A DNA stretch of 64,000 nt from Thermoproteota archaeon. GTDB lineage: Archaea > Korarchaeota > Korarchaeia > Korarchaeales > Korarchaeaceae. Shown piece after piece: positions 8,648 through 16,374 of this stretch. The stretch is taken from assembly GCA_027491915.1 (NCBI GenBank), contig JAOZGC010000002.1, positions 310,001 through 374,000 of the forward strand. The letters run 5' to 3'. The notes beneath the pieces were generated by a model that searched no databases, was not told where the DNA came from, and saw nothing but the letters and a program-made list of their open reading frames with translations. The position numbers were made by a program, and so were the translations under genes. Every line of letters starts with the position of its first letter. Position 1 is the stretch's first letter.

Positions 8648-9103
8648 ATGCTGAGGTCGATCGTCGAGGAGGCCAACCTGACCAGGGGGGAGGCCCGGTA
8701 CCTGAGGGCCCTGGCCGGGGAGTGCGCCAAGTCAGGCCGCCCGGTCGGCCCCCGGAGGCTCTCCTCTGTAGTGACCGTCAGCCCACCAACCGCCCTAAAC
8801 ATGCTCAGGCGGCTCGAGGAGAAGGATCTAGTGGAGTACAGACCGGGAGAGGGGGCCGTGCTCACCGACAGGGGTTGGGAGGCAGTCATGGAGCTGGACT
8901 GGAGGCACGGCGTGCTCGAGACCCTCCTGTACAGGTTGGGCGTTTCTCTGGAGGAGGCGTGCGACGCCGCGAGCTCGGGGGAGCTCTGCATACCGGCCCG
9001 AGCCCTGGCCAAGGTGTGCGAGTACCTCGGCCACCCTCCCCGATGCCCCCACGGGGATCCCATACCGCACCCGCCCTGGGCGCCGGGGGGTGACTCAAGG
9101 TGA
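8648..9103 (+). CDS. DtxR/MntR-family metal-dependent regulator
   Basis: A 151-residue protein with an N-terminal winged helix (about 10-70; SPPTALNMLRRLEEKDLVEY is the recognition-helix region) followed by the metal-binding and dimerisation domain, seen in WRHGVLETLLY and LGHPPRCPHGDPIP, the classic DtxR/IdeR ending. No SH3 domain is present. It is the first gene of an operon with a Zn/Mn-type ABC importer (9100-11700); the GTG start of the binding protein overlaps its stop. Metal-dependent repression of its own operon is inferred. A TTATATA box at 8608-8614, inside the end of the Lrp gene, may drive it. Confidence 0.9.
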   Translation: MLRSIVEEANLTRGEARYLRALAGECAKSGRPVGPRRLSSVVTVSPPTALNMLRRLEEKDLVEYRPGEGAVLTDRGWEAVMELDWRHGVLETLLYRLGVSLEEACDAASSGELCIPARALAKVCEYLGHPPRCPHGDPIPHPPWAPGGDSR

Positions 9104-10104
9104 GGTCGAGGGAGACCGCGCTGCTCCTGGCCGCCCTCGCGCTCTCCTGTTTCCCGGCGGCTGGGTTGAGCGCCTCCCCGCAGAGGCCCCTGGTCCTGGT
9201 CAGCGTGGAGCCGCTGGCGGCCATAGTCAGGGACGTGGCCGGAGACTTGGTGGACGTGGAGGTGGCTGTGCCCCCGGGTCAGGAGCCCCACTCCTTCCAG
9301 GCCACCCCAGATCTCGTCGACCTGGCTGGCAGGGCGTCGCTCTTCGTCACCGTCGCCCACCTGCCCGTGGAGGAGCAGCTGGCCGAGGTGGCCGACTGCC
9401 CAGTGATCGGCCTGGAAGACTACCGGGCCGAGGGGTTGAGGCTCCTCCAGATGCCGGGCGGGGAAGGAGAGGATATACACGGGTTCTGGCTCCTGCCGGA
9501 TAACGCCGTCGCCGTGGCCGCCGCCGTCTCCCGCTCCCTCGCGGAGATAGACCCGGAACACGCCTCCGAGTACGCCGCCGGATTGGAGAGATTCGGGGCC
9601 GAGGTGGGTGAGCTGAAATCAGAGATGGCCGAGCTATCTGCCTCCCTGAACCTGAGGGGCCAGGGGGTCTTGGTGTCCACCCCGGCCGAGGTCTACCTGG
9701 CCGCGGCCCTGGGGATGGTCCCGGCGTCCTCCATAGTCAGGGGCCCCAACGCCCTGATAGGTCCGGCGGAGGCGGCGGAGATCGGGTCGGCGATGGACAG
9801 GGGGGAAATAAGGTTCGTGATGGTCTCGGACGCGGTCATGGGGACCAAGGCAGCCGACTACGCCCTCCAGCTCTCCTCCGAGCACGGCGCCGCCCTCCTC
9901 AGGTCCTCGATCTTGAACGTCCCGGCCGGCGGCTACCTGGGATACATGGAGAGAAATCTGGGGATGATCGAGGGAAGCCTACGCTCGGGCTCTCCCGCCG
10001 CCGGATCGCGCGGACCTGGACTCGGGTGGGAGTGCGCCGCCTGGGTGGTCGCGGCGTCCGCCCTGGCGGTGGCGGCCGCGGGGGTGGCGATATGGAGGGC
10101 CTGA
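9100..10104 (+). CDS. Zn/Mn ABC transporter substrate-binding protein, membrane-anchored
   Basis: A 334-residue cluster A-I (ZnuA/TroA) solute-binding protein. A signal peptide (about 1-26) precedes GQEPHSFQATPDL, the first metal-ligand motif (His64), then DIHGFWLLPDNA, matching the second. At the position of the usual third ligand motif (HxAFxY) the sequence reads STPAEVYLA, with no histidine. A C-terminal membrane helix (about 312-332) anchors it, in place of the lipobox common in bacteria. The GTG start overlaps the regulator stop (GTGA) and its end overlaps the ATPase gene by 13 bases. Zinc or manganese is the likely cargo; the changed ligand set leaves this open. Confidence 0.88.
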   Translation: MRSRETALLLAALALSCFPAAGLSASPQRPLVLVSVEPLAAIVRDVAGDLVDVEVAVPPGQEPHSFQATPDLVDLAGRASLFVTVAHLPVEEQLAEVADCPVIGLEDYRAEGLRLLQMPGGEGEDIHGFWLLPDNAVAVAAAVSRSLAEIDPEHASEYAAGLERFGAEVGELKSEMAELSASLNLRGQGVLVSTPAEVYLAAALGMVPASSIVRGPNALIGPAEAAEIGSAMDRGEIRFVMVSDAVMGTKAADYALQLSSEHGAALLRSSILNVPAGGYLGYMERNLGMIEGSLRSGSPAAGSRGPGLGWECAAWVVAASALAVAAAGVAIWRA

Positions 10105-10880
10105 GCGCGGTGGAGCTGGAGGGGGTGTCCGTCGGGTACGACTCGTTCCCCGTGCTCGAGGGGGTGAGCATGGCGGTGCCCCACCCGTCCGTGGCGGTCG
10201 TCATGGGGCCCAACGGCTCCGGGAAGACCACCCTGCTGAGGACCCTCCTGGGCCTGCTCAGGCCGATGGAGGGCAGAGTCAGGGTCCTGGGGTTGGATCC
10301 CTCGGAGGACAGGATCGAGGTCAGGAGGATGGTGGGGTACGTCCCCCAGAGGGAGTCCATATCCGCGGAGATCCCACTCAGGGTGATGGACGTGGTCCTC
10401 ATGGGGAGGCTGGCCAGGAGGCGCCCGCCCAGGAGGGTCACCCCCGAGGACGTGGAGGCCGCGGAGCGGGCTCTGGAGGAGGTGGGGCTCCCGGACCTCG
10501 GAGACGCCGTCTTCAACGAGCTGTCCGGGGGTCAGAGGCAGAGGGTGCTCCTGGCCAGGGCCCTGGCCTCGGACCCGAAGCTCCTCCTCCTGGACGAGCC
10601 CCTATCGGCTACGGACGCGGCCAGCAGGGACGTGATCGCCGGGACTATAGCTAGGAAGAGGGGGGAGGGGGTGTCCTCAATAATAGTGACCCACGACGTC
10701 AACCCCCTGGCCGAGGTCACGGACTACCTCGCCCTGCTGAGCGGAGGGAGGCTGGTGGCCTTCGGCAGGGTCGCCGAGGTGCTGACCCCTCCCAACCTCT
10801 CCACGGTCTACGGGGGGAGGGTCCGGATCTTCAGGGAGGGCGGGCTCTGCTTCGCCATCGTCGGCGACAGGCACGGGTGA
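10092..10880 (+). CDS. Zn/Mn ABC transporter ATPase
   Basis: A 262-residue ATPase with Walker A GPNGSGKTT (near residue 39), the Q-loop in VPQRESI, the signature ELSGGQRQRVLLARAL, Walker B LLLLDEPLSATD and switch VTHDVNPLAEVTD. This pattern is typical of ZnuC/MntB ATPases. The ATG at 10092 is inside the end of the binding-protein gene, which implies coupling; the longer frame from 10026 reads through that protein's membrane anchor out of frame and is rejected. It energises the permease at 10885. Confidence 0.93.
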   Translation: MEGLSAVELEGVSVGYDSFPVLEGVSMAVPHPSVAVVMGPNGSGKTTLLRTLLGLLRPMEGRVRVLGLDPSEDRIEVRRMVGYVPQRESISAEIPLRVMDVVLMGRLARRRPPRRVTPEDVEAAERALEEVGLPDLGDAVFNELSGGQRQRVLLARALASDPKLLLLDEPLSATDAASRDVIAGTIARKRGEGVSSIIVTHDVNPLAEVTDYLALLSGGRLVAFGRVAEVLTPPNLSTVYGGRVRIFREGGLCFAIVGDRHG

Positions 10881-10884
10881 GAGC

Positions 10885-11700
10885 ATGCTCGATCAGGTCG
10901 CGCGGGCGGCGCTGGCCGCCGCCATGGTGTCCGTCAGCTCCGCCTTCGTGGGGCCCGGGGTCGTCTACAGGGGCCTCAGCTTCATGGTCAGCGGGGTGGC
11001 CCACGCCGCCCTGGCCGGGGCCGCCCTGGCCATGCTCGCCTCAACCCTGACCCCTCTCAGCTTGGACCCGGCCGTCGGAGCCGTGGCCGCGGGGATCGCC
11101 GTGGCCGCCCTGGTGTCCTGGGCCGGGGGAGGGGAAGGCAGGGCCGAGGAGATGGAGACGGCGGTGGGCGTCACCTTCGCCGGGGCCATGAGCCTGGCCG
11201 TGCTCACCTTCTACGTGATACCGTCCGAGAGGATCCCCGAGGTCTGGGGATACCTCCTCGGAGACATACTCCTCCTCTCCCCTCTGGACCTGATCGTGCT
11301 CTCCCTCACGACCGCCGCCTGCGCCGTCGGGAGCGCGGCCTTCTACCGGGAGTTCCTCTACGTGACTTTCGATCCGGAGGGGGCGGAGGCCCACGGCATG
11401 AGGCCCAGGGTGTACCAGTGGGTCCATCTCTCCCTGACGGCGCTGGCGGTCGCCGGGATGACCAAGGCCGTCGGCGCCATAATGGTCTACGCCCTGGTGG
11501 TGGCCCCCGCGGCCGCCGCGGCCAGGCTGTCCCGGGGCGTGAAGGGGACCATCCTCCTGACTTTCGCCCTGGCCGCCCTCGCCTCGGCCGCCGGCATGTT
11601 GGTGGGGTTCTGGGCCGACGTCTCCCCCAGCGCGGCCGCCGGGCTTGCCGCCTCCCTAATGTACGTGGCCTCCGTCCGGGCGGCCGGGGGGAGGGGTTAA
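10885..11700 (+). CDS. Zn/Mn ABC transporter permease (ABC-3 family)
   Basis: A 271-residue ABC-3 (ZnuB/MntC) permease with seven to eight hydrophobic helices. The family signature spans SAFVGPGVVYRGLSFMVSG near the start, with FMVSGVAHAALAG matching the conserved loop after helix 2, and GDILLLS further on. Only four bases separate it from the ATPase stop. It is the last gene of the regulator-binding protein-ATPase-permease operon. Confidence 0.93.
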   Translation: MLDQVARAALAAAMVSVSSAFVGPGVVYRGLSFMVSGVAHAALAGAALAMLASTLTPLSLDPAVGAVAAGIAVAALVSWAGGGEGRAEEMETAVGVTFAGAMSLAVLTFYVIPSERIPEVWGYLLGDILLLSPLDLIVLSLTTAACAVGSAAFYREFLYVTFDPEGAEAHGMRPRVYQWVHLSLTALAVAGMTKAVGAIMVYALVVAPAAAAARLSRGVKGTILLTFALAALASAAGMLVGFWADVSPSAAAGLAASLMYVASVRAAGGRG

Positions 11701-11725
11701 TTTCGCGTCCGGCGGTCCCGACCCT

Positions 11726-12160
11726 ATGGACCTGCTGAGGATGAACTCCGCCTCCAGGATCATCAGGGAGTCCCGCAGGCTCCTCGTATACTCCTCCTGC
11801 CTGGATCTGGAGGCGCCCTGGGTAGCCGGGGAAGCGGCGCCCGGCGCGCCGGCGGCGTCGGTCTGCATGGAGGCCGAGCACCTGAACGTGGTGGCCCTGA
11901 AGATAGCCTCGATAATGGCCAGGGTGGACCTCGAGGAACTCTCCATCCTCACCGTCGACGGGAGCCCCCACTGCCTCCAGCTCCACCACGCGGCCGAGGA
12001 GGCCGCCAGGATCTCCGGGTTCTCGGGGAGGCTGAGGCACATGATCTTCAGGCGCGGCAAGGTGGAGGAGGTGTCTCGAGAGGCGGTCAAGGCGGCCAGG
12101 TACCTGTCCAAGGTGCAGAGGATGATGCCCACCGGGGGGACGGGGCCGCTCGACTTATAA
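11726..12160 (+). CDS. Conserved-looking protein of unknown function
   Basis: A 144-residue soluble protein that I do not recognise. The middle section (about 45-95) looks well structured, with a Cys (ASVCMEAEH), a helix, a short strand LSILTVDG and SPHCLQLHHAAEEA, where a Cys and three His cluster could bind a metal. The ATG at 11726 lies about 26 bases downstream of an AT-rich GGTTAATTTC element at 11695-11704, so it may have its own leaderless promoter. It sits between a metal importer and a secreted protein on the same strand. A metal-related role is speculation. Confidence 0.65.
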   Translation: MDLLRMNSASRIIRESRRLLVYSSCLDLEAPWVAGEAAPGAPAASVCMEAEHLNVVALKIASIMARVDLEELSILTVDGSPHCLQLHHAAEEAARISGFSGRLRHMIFRRGKVEEVSREAVKAARYLSKVQRMMPTGGTGPLDL

Positions 12161-12190
12161 CCCGGTCGGAGGCCGGGGCGAGGTGCGTCG

Positions 12191-13276
12191 ATGGAAATCG
12201 AGATCCGCAGGAAGATGGAGGCGCTGGCGGCCGCCGTCCTGCTGGCGGGCCCGGCGGCCGCGGCCGCGCAGCCCCTCCTTTTCAACCTGCCCCAGGGGGC
12301 CCACCTGACCTACTCCGTCGGCGCCGCCGGGACCTACGAGGTTAGGGCCGAGGGCCCCTCCAGCCACGCGGGCGGGGCGTGCAGATCCATGTGGTTCTCC
12401 TATGATCCCAACTCCTCAGTCTCCGGGGACGAGATAGAGGGGAGGGGGTGCTACAGGCAGGAAGACGGTCGCCCACTATACATAGAGCTCACGATACCGG
12501 GCGGCGTCCCGTACAACTCCCTCAGGGTCGAGTACTCCTGGAGCGGCGAGGAGCTGACCTCCATGATATTGATGGTCAACAGGACCGAGAACTCTTCCCA
12601 GATAGCGGTCGACGTGTCCTCGGGGGTGGCCGTCTACAAGTCCTTCTCCGGGGGATCGGTCGTCGATCAGGAGAACATGACTTTCGAGCCGGGGAGCCTC
12701 CCCGTGGGTATGTCAATACCTCCACTTCCCGGAGACCTGCCCTGGGTCCCGCCCGGACTCCACCTGGAGGAGATAGACCCCGGGGAGTCCGGAGACGTGT
12801 CCCTGGAGAATCCGGGCCTGCCGGGTAGGCTGATGCCCATCCACGTGGAGGCGGGCTCCGTCGAGGAGGTGACCGTCCCGGCCGGGGAATTCACCTGCTT
12901 TAGGGTGTCCCTCTCTCCCCAGGGGGTCAGCGCCGAGGAGCTGGGAACCCTGATGTGGGTCACCGAGCAGTCTCCCAGGATACCGGTGGCCCTGGAGCTC
13001 AGGATCTGGAACCAGAGCACCAGAATAGAACTGTTGAGCTGGGAGGGTCCTGGCAGGCCGTCAACCTCTCGCCCCCCGTCTTGGGCCGTTCCTGCGGCCG
13101 CCCTGGCCGCCGCGGCCGTCGCCGCGGCCGCCTACTTGTTGAGGAGGAGCCGGGGGACCGCGGAGGGACTTGAGACCCTCCCACCGGCAGAGCCCGGGTC
13201 CGAGGGGGAGCCCCGGACAGCCCCGGGCGAGTCGCCGCCTGACGGGTCAGAGGCCCCGGGATCGGAGGGAGGGTGA
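12191..13276 (+). CDS. Secreted/membrane-anchored protein of unknown function
   Basis: A 361-residue exported protein. A signal peptide (about 1-27, ending AAAAAQP) is followed by a beta-rich extracytoplasmic domain (about 30-285) that contains VTVPAGEFTCFRVSL and a strand-turn pattern resembling DUF3108-like or lipoprotein-carrier-type beta proteins, then one membrane helix (about 298-318) and a Pro/Glu/Gly-rich cytoplasmic tail. It has several N-glycosylation sequons (NRT, NSS, NMT, NQS). An AT-rich CTTATAACC at 12155-12163 is a likely TATA box. Function unknown. Confidence 0.7.
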   Translation: MEIEIRRKMEALAAAVLLAGPAAAAAQPLLFNLPQGAHLTYSVGAAGTYEVRAEGPSSHAGGACRSMWFSYDPNSSVSGDEIEGRGCYRQEDGRPLYIELTIPGGVPYNSLRVEYSWSGEELTSMILMVNRTENSSQIAVDVSSGVAVYKSFSGGSVVDQENMTFEPGSLPVGMSIPPLPGDLPWVPPGLHLEEIDPGESGDVSLENPGLPGRLMPIHVEAGSVEEVTVPAGEFTCFRVSLSPQGVSAEELGTLMWVTEQSPRIPVALELRIWNQSTRIELLSWEGPGRPSTSRPPSWAVPAAALAAAAVAAAAYLLRRSRGTAEGLETLPPAEPGSEGEPRTAPGESPPDGSEAPGSEGG

Positions 13277-13293
13277 ACCCGCGGGGACCGGGA

Positions 13294-14118
13294 TCACCCC
13301 CGCCCCCGGGATCCCCCCACCCGGTGAGGCGACAGGACGCCCCTGGCCTCCCTCAGAACCCCCTCCGGGTCCCCCACGCCCATCTCCCTGAGACCACCGA
13401 CCCCCAGGGACACCACATCCACCACCGTGACCGCCCCGGCCGCGGCCAGCTCCGCCGCCTCCCCCCTGTCCAGGGTCCTGAGGACCGTCACGGGATAGAG
13501 CCCCGTGCCCTCCACCATCTCCCTGAGGCTGGGTCCCCCGCGGGACCGGCCCCAGGACGTGAGCCTCATCCCGGTGCACCCCGCGTACCTCTCGGCGGCC
13601 GCGGTCACCTTCGTGTTGGTGGCGAGCCAGGGCTCGTCGAACCGCCCCTCCAGGTCCTCGAACCTGGCCCGCGTGTACATCGCCACCTTGAGGTCCGTCT
13701 TTATCCCCGGGCGCTCGTGGTGCTTGCACTCCACCATGTATCTGACCCCGCCCCTCTCGGCCGACACGTCGACCTCCTGATCGACGCACCTCCCGGGCAG
13801 GACCATCCCCACCCCGGATATCCTGTACCCCAGGGCCCCGAGGAGCCTGGCGAAGTACCTCTCGAAGGGATAGCCGGTCGGGCCCAGCCTCATCAGGGCG
13901 GACTTCAGGTCGTACCTGGCGGCCAGGCCCGGCCTCTCCCCCTCCAGCATCTCGAGGGCCATCTCCAGTATCTCCCTGGTCTCTATCCCTGGATGGGCCC
14001 TCCGCTCCACCTCTCCGGCTATCCTGAGCGCGGTCTCCCTGTCGGCGCCTGCCCTGATCAGGGTCCTGGCCAGCTTCCCCCGATCGAACCTCTCCACGCT
14101 GCCGTCAGATTTCCTCAC
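13294..14118 (-). CDS. ATP-cone plus Mrr/RecB-like restriction endonuclease domain protein
   Basis: A 274-residue two-domain protein. The N-terminal 85 residues are an ATP-cone (VRKSDGSVERFDRGKLARTL), a nucleotide-sensing module known from ribonucleotide reductases and NrdR. After this comes a PD-(D/E)XK nuclease core: GYRISG, then CVDQEVDVSAE and YMVECKHHERPG, giving the D...ExK pattern of the Mrr_cat family. The GTG at 14118 begins exactly at the ATP-cone; the frame upstream to 14388 is antisense to the ATPase gene. It is divergent from the HerA-like ATPase at 14191, with GTTTAAAC (14161-14168) between them. A DNA repair or defence nuclease is the most likely role. Confidence 0.82.
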   Translation of the reverse strand: MRKSDGSVERFDRGKLARTLIRAGADRETALRIAGEVERRAHPGIETREILEMALEMLEGERPGLAARYDLKSALMRLGPTGYPFERYFARLLGALGYRISGVGMVLPGRCVDQEVDVSAERGGVRYMVECKHHERPGIKTDLKVAMYTRARFEDLEGRFDEPWLATNTKVTAAAERYAGCTGMRLTSWGRSRGGPSLREMVEGTGLYPVTVLRTLDRGEAAELAAAGAVTVVDVVSLGVGGLREMGVGDPEGVLREARGVLSPHRVGGSRGRG

Positions 14119-14160
14119 AGTCAGCAGGGGAGACCACCATCGACCCGCCGGGGCGCGACG

Positions 14161-14168
14161 GTTTAAAC
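14161..14168. promoter_or_regulatory. Palindromic TATA element between nuclease and HerA-like genes
   Basis: GTTTAAAC is a perfect 8-base palindrome 27 bases upstream of the ATG at 14191 and 46 bases from the GTG at 14118. It suits leaderless transcription of the ATPase and a transcript with a short leader for the nuclease. Confidence 0.5.
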
Positions 14169-14190
14169 GATCCGCCGCCCCCCTAAGGGG

Positions 14191-15663
14191 ATGGATCTCT
14201 CCGTGGAGCTGGGCGCCTACGTGGACACGGGGGAGCCCTGCCTCCTCGAGGTCTCCGAGCTCGTGACCGGAAGGACGGCGGTGGTGGCCAAGACGGGGTA
14301 CGGGAAGTCGTGGACCATGAGGAGGGTGGCGGAGGGCCTCTTGGAGCTGGGCCTCCCGGTGGGCGTCATAGACCCCGAGGGGGAGCACGTGAGCCTGGCC
14401 GACTCCTACGACATGCTGGTCATATCGCCCGAGGGCGACCTGGACCTGGCGAGGGGGGGATCCCCGGAGAGGCTGGCGAGGGCCGCCCTGAGCGGGGTCA
14501 GCTTCGTCCTGGACCTGTCCGGGTACTCGGCCGATCCGAAGACCGCGGCAGAGGTGACCTCCAGCTTGCTCAGGTCCCTAATGGACCAGAGGGGAGAGGG
14601 GTTCCTGGTCATGATAGACGAGGCCAGGGAGCTGGCCCCCGAGAGGAACGCCAGGAGCATCCTCGGGAAGTACGCGTCCGAGACCGCGGTCTGGGTCAAC
14701 TCCCTGGCCACCAGGGGTAGGAAGAGGGGCATAGGCCTGCTGTTCACTACCCAGCGGCCGCAGCTGGTCTCGAAGACCCTACTGAGTCAGGCGGAGAACA
14801 AGATCCTACTCAGGGTGGAGTACAACGCGGACCTGAGCGTGATGGCCAGGTTCCTCGGGCTCGACAGGGAGCTGATGGGGAGGATCAGGAGACTCGAGAG
14901 GGGGGAGGCATACGTCGAGGGGCCCTTCGTCGGTAGGCCGGGCCTCGTCAAGGTCGGGGGCGTGAAGACGGCTCACCTCGGTACGACCCCGAGCGTCAAG
15001 CCCAGGCCGCCCCCGAGCCTGGCGGACGTGGTTGCCTACGTGACGGCCGGGCCGCCATCCCTCCCCTCAGAGTCGGAGGGGAGGGAGGTGGGGAAGGGCG
15101 GGGATGGTGGTAAAGGCGTAGGAGGGAGACGGTCGGGGAGGGTGATTCGGGACCGCGAGGCCGTCGGAACCCTTGATCTGAGGCTGGAGTCGGCCTGGAG
15201 CATGCCCAGCGAGAGGCTGACCTCGGGGGACCTGGAAGATCTGGTGAGGGCGAGGGACGAGGTGGAGAGGATGCTGGGGATGCTCGAGGAGTCCAAGGGG
15301 GAGATGCGGGCCGAGGTCTACGAGTTCCTCAGGGGCGAGTACGAGAGGTCCCTCGAGGAGCTGGAGAGGGCCATATCCCCGTACAGGAGGGAGGCCATCG
15401 TCTCGGAGCTCGTGCTGGAGGCCGCCCTGAAGGACAGGGAGATGAGGATCAGGTACCTGAGGGAGACCAGGTCGGGGATCATCGGGAGGATCAGGGCCTG
15501 GAGGGAGATCCGCAGGATGGAGGCCGAGATGGGGGATCTGTCCGACAGGCTGGCCAGGGTGAGGGAGATCCTGGCCCGCGTCGGCCGGCTCCCGCGGGGG
15601 GCGGCCGGGATGGATGGCGCCGGCGCCCGGGAGGGGACCGGCGCGGCCCGGGGGGGTCATTAG
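14191..15663 (+). CDS. HerA-like (DUF87) hexameric ATPase with C-terminal coiled coil
   Basis: A 490-residue P-loop ATPase of the HerA/FtsK superfamily, which pumps or tracks on DNA. Walker A is AKTGYGKS (residues 33-40), Walker B is LVMIDEAREL (around D143-E144), and TRGRKRGIGLLFTTQRP gives the arginine-finger and sensor region. It lacks the usual N-terminal HAS barrel found in classical HerA (about 120 residues), and instead carries a low-complexity linker (about 285-320) and a long charged coiled-coil C-terminus (about 330-480). The nearest nuclease is not NurA but the divergent ATP-cone/Mrr protein. The pair may act together; this is inferred from position. Confidence 0.85.
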   Translation: MDLSVELGAYVDTGEPCLLEVSELVTGRTAVVAKTGYGKSWTMRRVAEGLLELGLPVGVIDPEGEHVSLADSYDMLVISPEGDLDLARGGSPERLARAALSGVSFVLDLSGYSADPKTAAEVTSSLLRSLMDQRGEGFLVMIDEARELAPERNARSILGKYASETAVWVNSLATRGRKRGIGLLFTTQRPQLVSKTLLSQAENKILLRVEYNADLSVMARFLGLDRELMGRIRRLERGEAYVEGPFVGRPGLVKVGGVKTAHLGTTPSVKPRPPPSLADVVAYVTAGPPSLPSESEGREVGKGGDGGKGVGGRRSGRVIRDREAVGTLDLRLESAWSMPSERLTSGDLEDLVRARDEVERMLGMLEESKGEMRAEVYEFLRGEYERSLEELERAISPYRREAIVSELVLEAALKDREMRIRYLRETRSGIIGRIRAWREIRRMEAEMGDLSDRLARVREILARVGRLPRGAAGMDGAGAREGTGAARGGH

Positions 15664-15695
15664 GGTGGGGGGTAGGCCAGCCGCCCGGTCCCCCG

Positions 15696-16328
15696 TCAGA
15701 CGCCGGACACCCAACCGAGCACGGCCGACCTCAGCATCTCAGCCGCCATTCCGGCTATTATCAGGGCCATGAACCTGCCCAGGGCCCTCGTCCCGTTCCT
15801 GCCGAGCAGCACCACCATCCTCGTGGAGTACCTCAGCAGGACGTACGTGGCGGCCGCGGCCGCGGCGACGGCCGAGAGGAGGGCCGCCTCTCCCTGAACC
15901 CTCCCGCCGAGCTGGGTCTCCAGCGAGGTCGAGAGGACCACCACCGTGGTGATCGTCCCGGGGCCGACCAGCAGCGGGGTGGCCAGGGGAACCACGGCTA
16001 TGTCCTCCCTCTCCACCTCCCTGGTCCTGGCCACCCCCTTGAGCATGTCCAGGGCGAGCACCGTGAGGAGGATCCCCCCTCCGAACTCCAGGTCGGCCAC
16101 GCTCACCCCAACCAGGCCGAGGAACTCCTCGCCCACGAGGGCGAAGGCGCAGCTTATCGCCAGCACCGACGCGGCCGCCCTCCTGACCACCCTGACCCTC
16201 TCCCCCTCGGACATCCCTTCCGTCAGCTCCAGGAACGTCGGGACGACGCTGATCGGGTTCAATATGGCGAACAGCTGCACGGTCGAGGTGACCACGGCCC
16301 AGGCGAAGTCGGCAGGGGGTGTAGGCAT
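15696..16328 (-). CDS. MarC family integral membrane protein
   Basis: A 210-residue protein with six predicted membrane helices. LFAILNPISVVPTFLELT at the start and PLATPLLVGPGTITTVVVLS in the middle are the two NP-containing and PLLxGPG hallmarks of the MarC/UPF0056 family. Its transport substrate is not established for the family. A TTAAATAT element at 16352-16359, about 27 bases before the ATG on this strand, looks like its TATA box. Confidence 0.92.
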   Translation of the reverse strand: MPTPPADFAWAVVTSTVQLFAILNPISVVPTFLELTEGMSEGERVRVVRRAAASVLAISCAFALVGEEFLGLVGVSVADLEFGGGILLTVLALDMLKGVARTREVEREDIAVVPLATPLLVGPGTITTVVVLSTSLETQLGGRVQGEAALLSAVAAAAAATYVLLRYSTRMVVLLGRNGTRALGRFMALIIAGMAAEMLRSAVLGWVSGV

Positions 16329-16374
16329 GGGGCCGCCGGGTCGCGGACCCGATATTTAACGGAATCGCCGGGCG

